A stretch of DNA of 64,000 bases from Sphingobacterium cellulitidis (GCA_002245855.1 NOUX01000007.1:186001-250000); one strand, 5' to 3'. Counted from the first letter of the stretch, positions 8,923 through 18,119 are shown. A program made the numbers and translations. Notes: generated from the letters alone by a model not told the origin.

Positions 8923-8970
8923 ATGGAAGAAGTTCCCCGGGCGAGGAACTTCAACGCTAACCAATTATAA
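8923..8970 (+). other. Leader-like hairpin overlapping a 15-codon micro-ORF
   Basis: An 8-bp perfect stem, GAAGTTCC (8929-8936) and GGAACTTC (8945-8952), with a GC-rich loop, stands out from very AT-rich surroundings. The same bases form an ATG-started frame reading MEEVPRARNFNANQL with TAA at 8968-8970. No T-tract follows, so it is not a typical terminator. It lies 160 bases before the Lrp/AsnC gene. It may be a leader element, a small RNA, a micro-peptide or chance. Confidence 0.3.
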
Positions 8971-9130
8971 ACCTATGTTATTTTGAGGGAAGTAATTTGC
9001 AAATTTTATTGTTTTTTACTTCGTTTGTTAAAACAAATTTAATTTTTATTGGAAATAAATAGAAATTTATTTGATTTTTTTAGATATTTTTAAAAATCAT
9101 AACACAAATTAATACATTAATACCATTTTT

Positions 9131-9601
9131 ATGGAAAAAAACTATTCAAATTACGATTTAGACAACCTTGATGTTCAAATTTTATCCATTTTAATGGAAG
9201 ATGCTTCAATTCCATACACCGAAATCGCTAAAAAACTTATAGTTTCTGGCGGAACCATTCATGTTCGCATGAAAAAGATGGAAGAATTGGGGATAATTAG
9301 AGGTTCAAACCTAATAATTAACCCTCAAAAGGTGGGTTTTGACATCACAGCCTTCTTAGGAATCTATTTAGAGAAGGGTTCTCAGTATGCAGATGCCGTG
9401 GAACAACTAAAACAAGTAAAAGAGGTAGTAGAATTACACTATTGTACTGGTCAATATAGTATGTTTGCTAAAATCATCTGTAAAGACACTTCTCACTTAC
9501 GTAAGGTTTTGAATGAAGACATCCAAGGATTGAAAGGTATCCAACGTACGGAAACCATTATTTCACTAGAAGAGAGCATCAAAAGACAGATCACTTTATA
9601 A
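9131..9601 (+). CDS. Lrp/AsnC-family transcriptional regulator
   Basis: The 156-residue protein has an N-terminal winged helix (LDNLDVQILSILMEDASIPY through HVRMKKMEELGII, residues about 10-60). It is followed by an AsnC/RAM ligand-binding domain (FLGIYLEKGSQYADAV, VELHYCTGQYSMFAKI). Such regulators bind amino acids and act as dimers to octamers. The gene is convergent with the arginine operon and shares its terminator, so any role in arginine control is possible but only inferred. The leader of about 160 bases after the hairpin at 8923-8970 is unusually long. Confidence 0.9.
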   Translation: MEKNYSNYDLDNLDVQILSILMEDASIPYTEIAKKLIVSGGTIHVRMKKMEELGIIRGSNLIINPQKVGFDITAFLGIYLEKGSQYADAVEQLKQVKEVVELHYCTGQYSMFAKIICKDTSHLRKVLNEDIQGLKGIQRTETIISLEESIKRQITL

Positions 9602-9640
9602 TAAAAGTCGATCTATTTTAAAACAACGAATTAAACATAA

Positions 9641-9667
9641 AAAAAGCGGGTTAAACCCGCTTTTTTT
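9641..9667. terminator. Bidirectional intrinsic terminator
   Basis: GCGGGTT (9646-9652) pairs with AACCCGC (9654-9660), flanked by an A-run and a run of seven T. It ends the Lrp gene on the plus strand and the arginine operon on the minus strand. The T-run includes part of the argE stop codon. Confidence 0.88.
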
Positions 9668-10730
9668 ATATAATACCTTTTAATAAATCAATATAATACC
9701 GAATTCCAGCATCTATTTCATCTAAATATATAAATTCATCAGCCGTATGTGACCTTGCTGAATCACCGGGACCTGTTTTTATCGATGGAATGGATAATAT
9801 CGCCTGATCACTCATCGTTGGACTTCCATATAACTCCTTACCCAATCGAATGCCCGATTGTACAATAGGATGCTCAACCGAAATCGAGGATGGATTCAAA
9901 CGTGTGGATCGAGGCTCCACACTTGACCTTACATGCTCACGAATGATCGCCAAAACCTCCAGATTTTGATAAACATCCGTAGTCCGAACATCAACCACAT
10001 ATTTACAACTTGCTGGAACTACATTATGTTGGGAACCAGCTTCTATCATGGTTACACTCATTTTCACTGGTCCAAGAAACTCAGATTGTTTTGGAAATTG
10101 AAAAGTCTGAAACCAATTGATATCACTGATTGCCTTATAAATAGCGTTCTCTCCTTCTTCACGAGCTGCATGTCCCGATATTCCGATCGCTTCGCAATCC
10201 AAAACCATCAACCCCTTTTCAGCAACGGCCAGATTCAACAAAGTGGGTTCGCCGATGATAGCGAAATCACAAGGTTGGATATGTTTATATGCCTCTTCTA
10301 ACCCTCCTTTACCTGATACTTCCTCTTCAGAAGATGCTACCAGACAGAGATTGAACGGAAGATCTTGTTCTTCATAGAAATAGCGAAAGGCAGCAATTAA
10401 GGAAACTAAACAACCGCCAGCATCGTTACTCCCTAAGCCATACAATTTTCCATCCTCGACAACAGCCTCAAATGGATTCTTGCTATAGCCTGGATTAGGC
10501 TTAACGGTATCATGATGGGAATTTAACAGAACATAAGGCTTGGAAGGGTCCGAAAAACAATTATAGGCAATCACATTATTCCCTACTCGCTCGGTACTTA
10601 TACCATGGTCCTGTAAAAAAATGGATAATAATAGAGCCGTTTGATCTTCTTCCCGACTGAAAGACTGGGTTTCAATCAAACTCTTCAATAAGGAGGTACT
10701 CTCCTCTATCAATTGCTCAATATTAGTCAT
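9666..10730 (-). CDS. argE: M20-family N-acyl-ornithine (or citrulline) deacylase, last gene of the arginine operon
   Basis: The 354-residue metallopeptidase-fold enzyme removes the N-acyl group from the arginine-pathway intermediate. Zinc-ligand motifs are visible: NSHHDTVKP, GLGSNDAGG, the catalytic ASSEEEVSG and the late SARSHTADE. I start it at the ATG at 10730, which overlaps the proC stop in ATGACTAA and suggests translational coupling; a longer frame to 10811 would read far into proC. The lysine-pathway homologues DapE and LysK are related, but the operon supports an arginine role. With a succinyl-type transcarbamylase in the operon, the true substrate may be N-succinyl. Confidence 0.87.
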   Translation of the reverse strand: MTNIEQLIEESTSLLKSLIETQSFSREEDQTALLLSIFLQDHGISTERVGNNVIAYNCFSDPSKPYVLLNSHHDTVKPNPGYSKNPFEAVVEDGKLYGLGSNDAGGCLVSLIAAFRYFYEEQDLPFNLCLVASSEEEVSGKGGLEEAYKHIQPCDFAIIGEPTLLNLAVAEKGLMVLDCEAIGISGHAAREEGENAIYKAISDINWFQTFQFPKQSEFLGPVKMSVTMIEAGSQHNVVPASCKYVVDVRTTDVYQNLEVLAIIREHVRSSVEPRSTRLNPSSISVEHPIVQSGIRLGKELYGSPTMSDQAILSIPSIKTGPGDSARSHTADEFIYLDEIDAGIRYYIDLLKGII

Positions 10731-11523
10731 TATATAAACCTCCAGCTTTTTTCGCTGATAACTTGATGCCTTTGATAAATGCAGAACTAAAGCCATTATG
10801 CTCCATCTCATTTAATCCGGCAATGGTGCATCCTTTTGGAGAGGTTACTTTATCTATTTCACTTTCTGGATGTGTTTCCATCTGCAATAAAAGGTCTGCA
10901 GCACCCTTAGCGGTTTGGATCGCCATTTTTAAGGCATCATGCGCATGAAACCCAATTTCTACGCCTCCTTGTGAGGCTGCACGAATGCTTCTCAGAAAAA
11001 AGGCTATTCCACAAGCACATAAGGCAGTTGCTGAAGTCATCAGATCTTCATTGATAACAACGACCGAACCAACGGATTCAAAGATGACCGAAACCTCCTG
11101 AACCTTATCCTCGGGTGCATTGTCACTTGCAATACAAGTCATAGATTGACCAATCGCAATGGCAGTGTTTGGCATGGCACGGATAACAATTTTATCTTGA
11201 CCTAATACATCTTTGATATCCTGGCAAGAAACCCCGGATACAACCGAAATAATAGTCTGTTCTGGAGACAAAACGGGAGCAAGCTCATCCATAACTTTAC
11301 GGATCTGTTGTGGCAAAATAGCCAAAACAATAAATTCCGCTCCCTGAATAGCATCAGGATTGGAATCACTTACATTATAACCTGTTTCTTTCTCTGAAGT
11401 CAGAGATGCTAGGTTTCTCCGTGTAATGGTTATTTCATTAGACTTACAATATGAAGTTTGCACCAAGCCTTTTGCTAGTGACAAACCTATATTCCCGCCT
11501 CCAATAATTGTTATCTTATTCAT
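10723..11523 (-). CDS. proC: Pyrroline-5-carboxylate reductase
   Basis: The 266-residue NAD(P)H enzyme reduces pyrroline-5-carboxylate to proline. The Rossmann motif GGGNIGLSLAKGL is at residues 8-20, and the C-terminal helical dimerisation domain carries GCTIAGLNEMEHNGF. It lies between argB and argE, 10 bases and minus 8 bases away, so it belongs to the arginine operon and links proline synthesis to the shared glutamate-derived precursors. An alternative role on another cyclic imine is possible but nothing in the sequence demands it. Confidence 0.9.
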   Translation of the reverse strand: MNKITIIGGGNIGLSLAKGLVQTSYCKSNEITITRRNLASLTSEKETGYNVSDSNPDAIQGAEFIVLAILPQQIRKVMDELAPVLSPEQTIISVVSGVSCQDIKDVLGQDKIVIRAMPNTAIAIGQSMTCIASDNAPEDKVQEVSVIFESVGSVVVINEDLMTSATALCACGIAFFLRSIRAASQGGVEIGFHAHDALKMAIQTAKGAADLLLQMETHPESEIDKVTSPKGCTIAGLNEMEHNGFSSAFIKGIKLSAKKAGGLYND

Positions 11524-11533
11524 TGTATTTCGT

Positions 11534-12322
11534 TTAGGCTATTAAACAAGTCCCAAATTTACGCTGTTGAAACAAATGAAGGTTGCTTGCATGTCCAATA
11601 TAAACATTGCTTACACCTCTTGAAATTGCCTCAAAAGCATTGTATAATTTAGGAATCATACCATCATGAATGGTCTTACTTTCTTTCAAACGCTCAAATT
11701 CTCCTGCTCGGATGGTTTCAATTACCGATTGATCGTCATTCACATCCAATAAAACCCCATTCTTATCAAAACAGTAAATTAGAGACACCTCATATAACTT
11801 GGTCAAAGCCACGGCTAGGGACGAAGCAATCGTATCTGCATTGGTATTCAATAGCTGACCACTTCCATTATGGGTAATTGCTGAAAATACAGGGATAAAC
11901 TCTGCTTCCAACAATTTTTTGATTGCTAATGAATCAATTGAATCCGCAAGGATATCACCTACAAAACCATAGTCAATTTCCTTGACAGGTCTCTTGATAG
12001 CTTTGATAACATTCGCATCCGCTCCACATAATCCAATAGCATTGCAGTTATGTTTTTGAAGTGAGGCAACGATGTTTTTATTGGTTAATCCAGCATATAC
12101 CATGGTTACCACATCCAGCATTGCTGCATCGGTAATCCGACGTCCTTCAACCATCTTTGCTTCGATGCCCATATCAGAAGCGATACGGGTAGCAATCTTG
12201 CCGCCACCATGCACCAGGATCTTTCGACCAGGCAAGGCTGAAAATTTCTCTAAAAACTCCTCTAACTGCTCCGGGTTGTCTATTACATTCCCGCCAATCT
12301 TAATAATATTTAATACCGACAT
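11534..12322 (-). CDS. argB: N-acetylglutamate (or N-succinylglutamate) kinase
   Basis: The 262-residue amino-acid-kinase-fold enzyme phosphorylates N-acylglutamate, the second step of arginine synthesis. Visible motifs are IKIGGNV (7-13), LVHGGGKIA, GLCGADANVI and NTNADTIASSLA. The length matches the non-hexameric family form and lacks the N-terminal helix typical of arginine-inhibited hexamers, so feedback by arginine may be weak (inference). It is 6 bases downstream of the transcarbamylase gene. Confidence 0.93.
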   Translation of the reverse strand: MSVLNIIKIGGNVIDNPEQLEEFLEKFSALPGRKILVHGGGKIATRIASDMGIEAKMVEGRRITDAAMLDVVTMVYAGLTNKNIVASLQKHNCNAIGLCGADANVIKAIKRPVKEIDYGFVGDILADSIDSLAIKKLLEAEFIPVFSAITHNGSGQLLNTNADTIASSLAVALTKLYEVSLIYCFDKNGVLLDVNDDQSVIETIRAGEFERLKESKTIHDGMIPKLYNAFEAISRGVSNVYIGHASNLHLFQQRKFGTCLIA

Positions 12323-12328
12323 ATGTCC

Positions 12329-13297
12329 TTAACTATCCCTCAGCTCTTCTAACATTCTTTTTAATACTACTTGGGCTGCCCAAACTCGATTACTAGCCTC
12401 TTTAATAACTAGTGAATTTGGTCCATCCAAAATCTCCGATGATAACTCCAGATCTCTACGAACTGGAAGACAGTGCATCACCTTTGCATCATTGGTCAAT
12501 TTAAGTTTTTCATTGTCCATCAACCAATTCTCCTGTACTGGATAAACTGCGCCATACTCCTTATAGGAAGACCAGTTTTTGACATATACAAAATCCGCCC
12601 CCTGCAAGGCTTCATCCAAATTTGTTGTGATTTGTGCGCCTTCAGTAAATTCTTCAGATAACTCATATCCTGCCGGCTGAGCAATTGTAAAATCAACCAA
12701 GCCTTCTGCTTGAGCACGACTCATCCACTCTGCAAATGAATTAGGAACCGCTTGAGGCAAAGCTTTTACATGCGGTGCCCATGCCAATACCACTTTTGGC
12801 TTTTCAGTCTTTTTATATTCGCTGATCGTAATCAAATCCGTCAAACTTTGTAATGGATGCCTGGTTGCACTTTCCAAGGATACTACTGGAACTGCACAAT
12901 ATTTGATGAACTTATTGAATAGATCTTCAGAGTAGTCCGCTTCCTTGTCTTTTAACGTTGGAAAGGAACGTAATCCTAAAATATCACAATACTCTCCCAT
13001 TACAGCGGCAGCTTCACGAATATGTTCTACAGTGGTACCATTCATTATCACACCATCTCTGGTCTCTAATGCCCAACCATCCTTATCCATATTCATCACC
13101 ATGACATTCATGCCAAGATTCATACCTGCCTTTTGCGTACTCAAACGAGTTCGTAAACTAGGATTCAAAAATACTAATCCCAGCATTTTATGTTTTCCTA
13201 ATGATTCATGAGCATGGGGATCTGCCTTTAACGTTAATGCCTCGGACACAATACCCTTCAGATTATCTACGTCTGCTACGGAAAAAAACTTCTTCAT
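12329..13297 (-). CDS. argF': N-acyl-ornithine carbamoyltransferase (ArgF' type, probably N-succinyl-specific)
   Basis: The 322-residue protein transfers carbamoyl to N-acylated ornithine. The carbamoyl-phosphate motif is SLRTR (47-51), where ordinary ornithine enzymes have STRTR. Trp75 and the HCLPVRRDLEL motif near the C-terminus are those of the acetyl/succinyl-ornithine branch. Position 90, in the loop reported to set acetyl versus succinyl preference, is Val followed by EHIREA. From memory, Val or Pro at this site goes with succinyl substrates and Glu with acetyl. It lies 15 bases after argD. The general family is secure; the acyl group is inferred. Confidence 0.88.
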   Translation of the reverse strand: MKKFFSVADVDNLKGIVSEALTLKADPHAHESLGKHKMLGLVFLNPSLRTRLSTQKAGMNLGMNVMVMNMDKDGWALETRDGVIMNGTTVEHIREAAAVMGEYCDILGLRSFPTLKDKEADYSEDLFNKFIKYCAVPVVSLESATRHPLQSLTDLITISEYKKTEKPKVVLAWAPHVKALPQAVPNSFAEWMSRAQAEGLVDFTIAQPAGYELSEEFTEGAQITTNLDEALQGADFVYVKNWSSYKEYGAVYPVQENWLMDNEKLKLTNDAKVMHCLPVRRDLELSSEILDGPNSLVIKEASNRVWAAQVVLKRMLEELRDS

Positions 13298-13312
13298 TTA
13301 ATCTTATGATTT

Positions 13313-14446
13313 TTATGCTTTTAATCTCTCTTCAAAAGCAGTTAAAAATTGATCAGCAATCTTTTGTGTTATATTCAAGGCCGGCAACAAACGAATAACA
13401 TTTGGCTTAGCCTCTCCTGTAAATATCTTATTTTTTAACAATAAATCTTTCTTAACATGCGCTAATTCGGTAGGCAATTCAATCCCGATCATTAACCCTC
13501 TTCCTCTCACCTCCAAAACTTGATCAAATTTGTTCAACTCTTGAATCAAATAATTTCCAACTTTTGCAGCATTTTCCATAAGATTATCTTGTTTGATAAT
13601 ATCTAAAACTGAAACTGCAGCAGCACATGCTAAATGGTTTCCACCAAAGGTGGTCCCTAATAATCCAAAGGATGCCTTGAACTTAGGCGAAATAGCAATT
13701 CCTCCAATTGGAAAACCATTCCCCATACCCTTTGCCATGGAATAGATATCTGCTTCTACTCCTGAATAGTCATGTGAGTAAAAACTTCCGGTACGACCAT
13801 ATCCACATTGAACCGAGTCTGCAATAAATACAGAGCCATATTGATCACACAAACTACGGATCAACTTCAAGAATGGAATGGAAGCCTCACGAATACCACC
13901 AACACCTTGAACACCTTCAATGATGACAGCCGCGATTTCTTCAGCATATTCTTTGAAAGCTTTCTCCAGGGCTTCTTCATCATTGAATGGAAGGAAGATC
14001 ACATTGTCTGTCTCATTCACTGGAGCTACGATACTAGGATTATCTGTAGCAGCAACTGCCAAAGAGGTTCTACCATGGAAGGCTTTTGAAAAGGCAATTA
14101 TTTTTTTACGACCCGTATGAAAGGATGCTAATTTTAAGGCATTTTCATTTGCCTCAGCACCTGAATTACAAAGAAAAAGGGTGTAATCGGCCTTTCCAGA
14201 TACTTCCCCTAATTGTTTTGCTAATTGTTGTTGAATTGGAATTAATACCGAGTTGGAATAAAATCCAATCTTGTTCAATTGCTCGGTAAGACTCTTAACA
14301 TAGTGGGGATGTGTATGACCAATAGAAATTACAGCATGCCCTCCGTATAAATCTAGATATTCTGTTCCTTGTTCGTCCCAAACGGTGGAGCCTAGCGCTT
14401 TCACGATATTGATTGGGGTTACAGGATATACATTAAACAGTTCCAT
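13313..14446 (-). CDS. argD: N-acyl-ornithine aminotransferase
   Basis: The 377-residue PLP-dependent class III aminotransferase converts N-acylglutamate semialdehyde to N-acylornithine. It shows GGHAVISIGHTHP, the phosphate-binding NSGAEANENALK, the Asp before PLP nitrogen in FIADSVQCGYGRTG, and the PLP lysine in YSMAKGMGNGFP. It is first in the operon argD-argF'-argB-proC-argE. The genes argG, argC, argH and argJ are not in this window. A -7 box lies about 35 bases upstream. Ornithine aminotransferase is the main alternative, but the operon argues against it. Confidence 0.9.
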   Translation of the reverse strand: MELFNVYPVTPINIVKALGSTVWDEQGTEYLDLYGGHAVISIGHTHPHYVKSLTEQLNKIGFYSNSVLIPIQQQLAKQLGEVSGKADYTLFLCNSGAEANENALKLASFHTGRKKIIAFSKAFHGRTSLAVAATDNPSIVAPVNETDNVIFLPFNDEEALEKAFKEYAEEIAAVIIEGVQGVGGIREASIPFLKLIRSLCDQYGSVFIADSVQCGYGRTGSFYSHDYSGVEADIYSMAKGMGNGFPIGGIAISPKFKASFGLLGTTFGGNHLACAAAVSVLDIIKQDNLMENAAKVGNYLIQELNKFDQVLEVRGRGLMIGIELPTELAHVKKDLLLKNKIFTGEAKPNVIRLLPALNITQKIADQFLTAFEERLKA

Positions 14447-14480
14447 GTAATGAAAATAATTATGCTAAAGTTTAGTTTTT

Positions 14481-14488
14481 CAAATGTA
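14481..14488 (-). promoter_or_regulatory. -7 promoter box for the arginine operon
   Basis: On the minus strand the sequence reads TACATTTG, a full match to TAnnTTTG. It would give a leader of about 30 bases before argD. The -33 position shows no clear TTTG, which fits a regulated or weak promoter. Confidence 0.5.
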
Positions 14489-14533
14489 CAAATAAATAAA
14501 GAGCTGAACTTACTTAAAAACGCTATAAAATAA

Positions 14534-14560
14534 AAAAGTCCTCTTGGATAAGAGGACTTT
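14534..14560 (-). terminator. Terminator of the ribosomal protein supercluster
   Basis: GTCCTCTT (14538-14545) and AAGAGGAC (14550-14557) form a stem with a 4-base loop. On the minus strand it is followed by a T-tract. It lies 20 bases beyond the rplQ stop codon. Confidence 0.88.
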
Positions 14561-14579
14561 TCTATGATTCGTTTAAAGA

Positions 14580-15311
14580 TTATTCATCAACTTTTTTTCC
14601 ACCGTCTAATTCGGCTTTAAGTTTTTCTAATTCTTCAAATTTACCATCTGCAGCTAATTGTGCTTGTTCAGCCCAAGTAGTTGGATCTGCAGTGTTAAAG
14701 TTAGAACCAGCTTCAGTTAAGATTTCTTTAACTTTCTCAGCATCAGTTTTAGCTAAGTCAGCGTAAGTTGCAATACCAGCAGCTGCTAATACTTCTGCAA
14801 TCTTAGGACCAACACCTTCAACAATAGTTAAATCATCGCCAGCTTTCTCAGCTTTTGCCTCTTTTGATTCAGTTGTTGTAGTAGCTTTTTTCTTAGATGA
14901 ACCACGACGTCGAGTAGATTTTTTCTCAGTTTGAGCAGTTTTACCGTAGATTTCGTTGTAATCAACTAATTCGATAAATGCCATTTCTGCGTTATCACCC
15001 AAACGATTCTCTAATTTAATGATACGAGTGTAACCTCCTGGACGTGATGCAACTTTTTCTGAAATCTCGCGGAACAAGATTGTCACTGCATCTTTGTCTT
15101 TCAAGTAAGCGAATACCGTACGACGTGAGTGTGTAGTGTCGTTTTTAGATTTTGTAATCAAAGGCTCCACATAAGTACGCAATGCTTTTGCTTTCGCTAA
15201 AGTCGTTGTAATACGTTTGTGTTTGATCAATGAAGTCGCCATATTAGCTAACATCGCCTTACGGTGACTGTCAGTGCGGCCTAAGTGATTTACTTTTTTT
15301 CCGTGTCTCAT
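14580..15311 (-). CDS. rplQ: Ribosomal protein L17 with a C-terminal helix-hairpin-helix-like extension
   Basis: Residues 1-125 are canonical L17 ([37 protein letters not shown]), a 50S protein near the exit tunnel. The protein continues to 243 residues, about twice the usual length. A Lys/Arg/Thr-rich linker (126-160) leads to a domain at 161-203 with [15 protein letters not shown] and [11 protein letters not shown], typical of helix-hairpin-helix segments. An acidic helical tail (204-243) ends KKVDE. A similar fusion is known on some Bacteroidota ribosomal proteins, but its function is unclear. It is the last gene of the supercluster. Confidence 0.95.
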   Translation of the reverse strand: MRHGKKVNHLGRTDSHRKAMLANMATSLIKHKRITTTLAKAKALRTYVEPLITKSKNDTTHSRRTVFAYLKDKDAVTILFREISEKVASRPGGYTRIIKLENRLGDNAEMAFIELVDYNEIYGKTAQTEKKSTRRRGSSKKKATTTTESKEAKAEKAGDDLTIVEGVGPKIAEVLAAAGIATYADLAKTDAEKVKEILTEAGSNFNTADPTTWAEQAQLAADGKFEELEKLKAELDGGKKVDE

Positions 15312-15410
15312 TTTTTAATTTGATTTTGTGCGTACCGTTCTTTTTCTAGTGACCGAATGTCATATACTTCGGAGGAATTACGCAACAGGTCGCTTATTAT
15401 TATTTAATTA

Positions 15411-16403
15411 TTATTCTTCGTCCAACTTGTATTTAGACAAGTTCATTCCAAATGATAAACCTTTTGATTTCACTAACTCTTGAATTTCGCTCAATGATTT
15501 TTTACCAAAGTTGCGGAATTTCAACATATCAGCTACATCGTATGTAACTAATTCAGCTAATGTACGAATGTCAGCAGCTTTCAAACAGTTCAATGCACGA
15601 ACTGAAAGATCTAAATCCACTAATTCTGTTTTCAAGATCTTACGCATGTGTAAAATCTCTTCATCAACAACTTTAGTTTCTTCTTTAGTTTGTGACTCTA
15701 ACAACATATTCTCATCTGAGAACAACATGAAGTGTTGAATCAAAATCTTAGCTGCTTCTTTCAAAGCATCTTCTGGATGAATAGAACCATCAGTAGAAAT
15801 ATCTAACAACAATTTCTCGTAGTCAGTTTTTTGTTCTACACGGTAGTTCTCAATGGTATATTTTACATTCTTGATTGGAGTATAGATTGAATCAATCGCG
15901 ATTACTCCAACAGGACCATCAACCACTTTATTTTCTTCTGCATTTACGTATCCACGGCCTTTTGCAACTGATAATTCAACTTCTACAGTCACTGAACTAT
16001 CCATGTTACAGATCACCAAATCAGGATTCAATACAGTAAAATTATTGGAAAATTTCGTTATATCACCAGCTGTAAATTGATCTTGACCATTGATAACTAC
16101 AAAGATCTTCTCGCTATCGCCTTGCTCACCTGATTTCTTAAAACGAACTTGTTTCAAGTTCAAGATGATTTCAGTAACGTCTTCTACCACGCCTTTAATC
16201 GTAGAGAATTCGTGCGAAACGCCTGAAAATCTTACCGACGTAATTGCATATCCTTCTAAAGAGGACAATAAAATACGGCGTAAAGCATTACCAATAGTAA
16301 CTCCAAAACCTGGCTCTAGTGGACGAAATTCAAAGGTACCATCAAAATCAGTTGATTTCTGCATGATAACTTTATCCGGTCTTTGAAATGCTAAAATTGC
16401 CAT
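15411..16403 (-). CDS. rpoA: RNA polymerase alpha subunit
   Basis: The 330-residue subunit nucleates polymerase assembly. The N-terminal domain (1-230) carries [20 protein letters not shown] and [12 protein letters not shown]. The C-terminal domain (about 255-325) has the DNA-contacting [12 protein letters not shown] helix. Length matches the family. It is preceded by a 77-base gap with a strong 12-bp hairpin and followed by rplQ after 99 bases. Confidence 0.97.
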   Translation of the reverse strand: MAILAFQRPDKVIMQKSTDFDGTFEFRPLEPGFGVTIGNALRRILLSSLEGYAITSVRFSGVSHEFSTIKGVVEDVTEIILNLKQVRFKKSGEQGDSEKIFVVINGQDQFTAGDITKFSNNFTVLNPDLVICNMDSSVTVEVELSVAKGRGYVNAEENKVVDGPVGVIAIDSIYTPIKNVKYTIENYRVEQKTDYEKLLLDISTDGSIHPEDALKEAAKILIQHFMLFSDENMLLESQTKEETKVVDEEILHMRKILKTELVDLDLSVRALNCLKAADIRTLAELVTYDVADMLKFRNFGKKSLSEIQELVKSKGLSFGMNLSKYKLDEE

Positions 16404-16440
16404 TTATGTTCTTTTAAGTTTATTTACTATTTATGAAAAC

Positions 16441-16472
16441 AACAACATGCATCTATGACAATGCATGTTGTT
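16441..16472 (-). other. Hairpin between rpsD and rpoA
   Basis: AACAACATGCAT (16441-16452) and ATGCATGTTGTT (16461-16472) form a perfect 12-bp stem with an 8-base loop. On the minus strand only GTTTTC follows, so termination would be weak. It may adjust read-through, protect or process the mRNA. Confidence 0.6.
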
Positions 16473-16480
16473 ATTAATTA

Positions 16481-17089
16481 TTATTTAGAGTACAACTCTA
16501 CAATTAAGTTCTCTTTAATGTTTTCTGGAATATCAGCACGCTCAGGGTAACTTACGAAAGTTCCTGTTAGTTTGTCTGAATCCCAATCCAACCAGCTGAA
16601 TTTGTTGATTTTTCTTCCAGCTACTGAAGTTACAATCGCTTCTAACGACTGAGAACGCTCACGAACTGAAATTACATCGCCTGGACGGATACTGTATGAT
16701 GGGATGTTAACTACTTGTCCGTTAACAGTAATATGCTTGTGCGAAACTAATTGACGTGCAGATGAACGTGTAGGAGCAATGCCTAAACGGTAAACGATGT
16801 TATCTAAACGTGCTTCTAATAATTTCAAGAAGTTTTCACCTGTAACACCTTGTTTTGCTGCAGCCTTAGCAAATAAGTTAGCGAATTGACGCTCTAATAC
16901 ACCGTAAGTGTATTTTGCTTTTTGCTTTTCTAACAACTGAATTGCGTATTCAGATTGTTTTCCTCTTCTTTTTGATGGTCCATGTTGACCAGGAGGATAA
17001 TTCTTTTTTTCTAATGCCTTATCTGGGCCGAAAATTGGCTCTCTAAATTTACGAGCTATTTTGGACTTAGGTCCTGTATATCTTGCCAT
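16481..17089 (-). CDS. rpsD: Ribosomal protein S4
   Basis: The 202-residue primary 16S-binding protein has the S4 RNA-binding motif ([29 protein letters not shown], residues about 90-150). The N-terminal zinc cysteines of some S4 proteins are absent. In other bacteria S4 represses the alpha operon; no specific target is evident here. Confidence 0.97.
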   Translation of the reverse strand: MARYTGPKSKIARKFREPIFGPDKALEKKNYPPGQHGPSKRRGKQSEYAIQLLEKQKAKYTYGVLERQFANLFAKAAAKQGVTGENFLKLLEARLDNIVYRLGIAPTRSSARQLVSHKHITVNGQVVNIPSYSIRPGDVISVRERSQSLEAIVTSVAGRKINKFSWLDWDSDKLTGTFVSYPERADIPENIKENLIVELYSK

Positions 17090-17155
17090 TTCTGATTCTG
17101 TTTGAAGTATCTATCAGCCTATAACTGATGAATCTTATCTTAAACAAATTTGTTA

Positions 17156-17545
17156 TTAAACTCTTCTGCGTTTTGGAGGACGACAACCATTGTGTGGAAG
17201 TGGAGTGATATCCTTAATGGTAGTTACGTCGATACCAATTGTTTGCAATGAACGGATAGCGGATTCACGACCTGCTCCCGGACCTTTTACGAATACTTCA
17301 ACTTTACGCAATCCTAAATCATGTGCAACTTTACCACAGTCTGATGCAGCTTGTGATGCAGCGTATGGAGTGTTCTTTTTAGAACCTTTAAAGCCCATTT
17401 TACCAGCTGATGACCATGAAATTGTTTGACCTTGATTGTTAGTCAAAGTTACGATAATGTTGTTAAAAGTAGCGTTGATATGAGCTTGTCCTACAGGCTC
17501 GATAACTACGATACGTTTTTTAGTAACTTTTTTACTTTTAGCCAT
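17156..17545 (-). CDS. rpsK: Ribosomal protein S11
   Basis: The 129-residue small-subunit platform protein is recognised by [45 protein letters not shown] and the terminal [12 protein letters not shown]. It is 10 bases after rpsM and 66 bases before rpsD. Confidence 0.97.
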   Translation of the reverse strand: MAKSKKVTKKRIVVIEPVGQAHINATFNNIIVTLTNNQGQTISWSSAGKMGFKGSKKNTPYAASQAASDCGKVAHDLGLRKVEVFVKGPGAGRESAIRSLQTIGIDVTTIKDITPLPHNGCRPPKRRRV

Positions 17546-17555
17546 TTCTTACTTA

Positions 17556-17933
17556 TTATTTAGTAGCTTTTTTCTTGTTTGCAACTGTTTTACGTTTACC
17601 TTTTCTTGTACGTGAATTGTTCTTCGTACGTTGTCCACGAACTGGTAAATGCTTACGGTGACGTAGGCCACGGTAACATCCGATGTCCATTAAACGTTTA
17701 ATGTTCAATTGAACCTCTGAACGCAAAGCGCCTTCTACCTTAATCTCATCATTGATGATTGTACGGATAGCTGCTAATTGATCATCATTCCATTCTTGTA
17801 CTTTAACATCTTGACTGATGCCTGCTTTTTCTAGGATGTAAGCAGCAGTAGAACGACCAATACCAAAAATATAGGTAAGGCCAATGATGCCTCTTTTGTT
17901 TTTAGGTAAATCTATACCTGAGATCCTTGCCAT
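17556..17933 (-). CDS. rpsM: Ribosomal protein S13
   Basis: The 125-residue head protein contacts 16S rRNA and the P-site tRNA. Diagnostic stretches are [25 protein letters not shown], and the basic tail [20 protein letters not shown]. It follows rpmJ by 26 bases. Confidence 0.97.
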   Translation of the reverse strand: MARISGIDLPKNKRGIIGLTYIFGIGRSTAAYILEKAGISQDVKVQEWNDDQLAAIRTIINDEIKVEGALRSEVQLNIKRLMDIGCYRGLRHRKHLPVRGQRTKNNSRTRKGKRKTVANKKKATK

Positions 17934-17959
17934 ATAATATTTTAAGCGATTATTTAAAA

Positions 17960-18076
17960 TTAACCTTGACGTTGTTTAAACTTCGGGTTCTTTTTATTGA
18001 TTACAAATACTTTTCCTTTACGACGGATAATCTTACAATCCGCACTACGTTTTTTTATTGATGCTCTAACTTTCAT
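17960..18076 (-). CDS. rpmJ: Ribosomal protein L36, zinc-free variant
   Basis: A 38-codon gene reads [20 protein letters not shown] and ends FKQRQG before TAA at 17960-17962. The usual zinc site of L36 (three Cys and one His) is reduced to Cys14: the other positions are Ser11, Asn27 and Phe33. This is the zinc-independent form. It lies between infA and rpsM, its normal place. Confidence 0.95.
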   Translation of the reverse strand: MKVRASIKKRSADCKIIRRKGKVFVINKKNPKFKQRQG

Positions 18077-18119
18077 TACAGTAATTTTTTAAAAGCTATT
18101 TTATTGAAGAAACTTACGT

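Noticed and set aside
10730..10811. A longer N-terminus for argE reaching 10811.
   Set aside because: The extra 27 codons overlap proC and are not like M20 enzymes; the ATG at 10730 with the ATGACTAA overlap is better.
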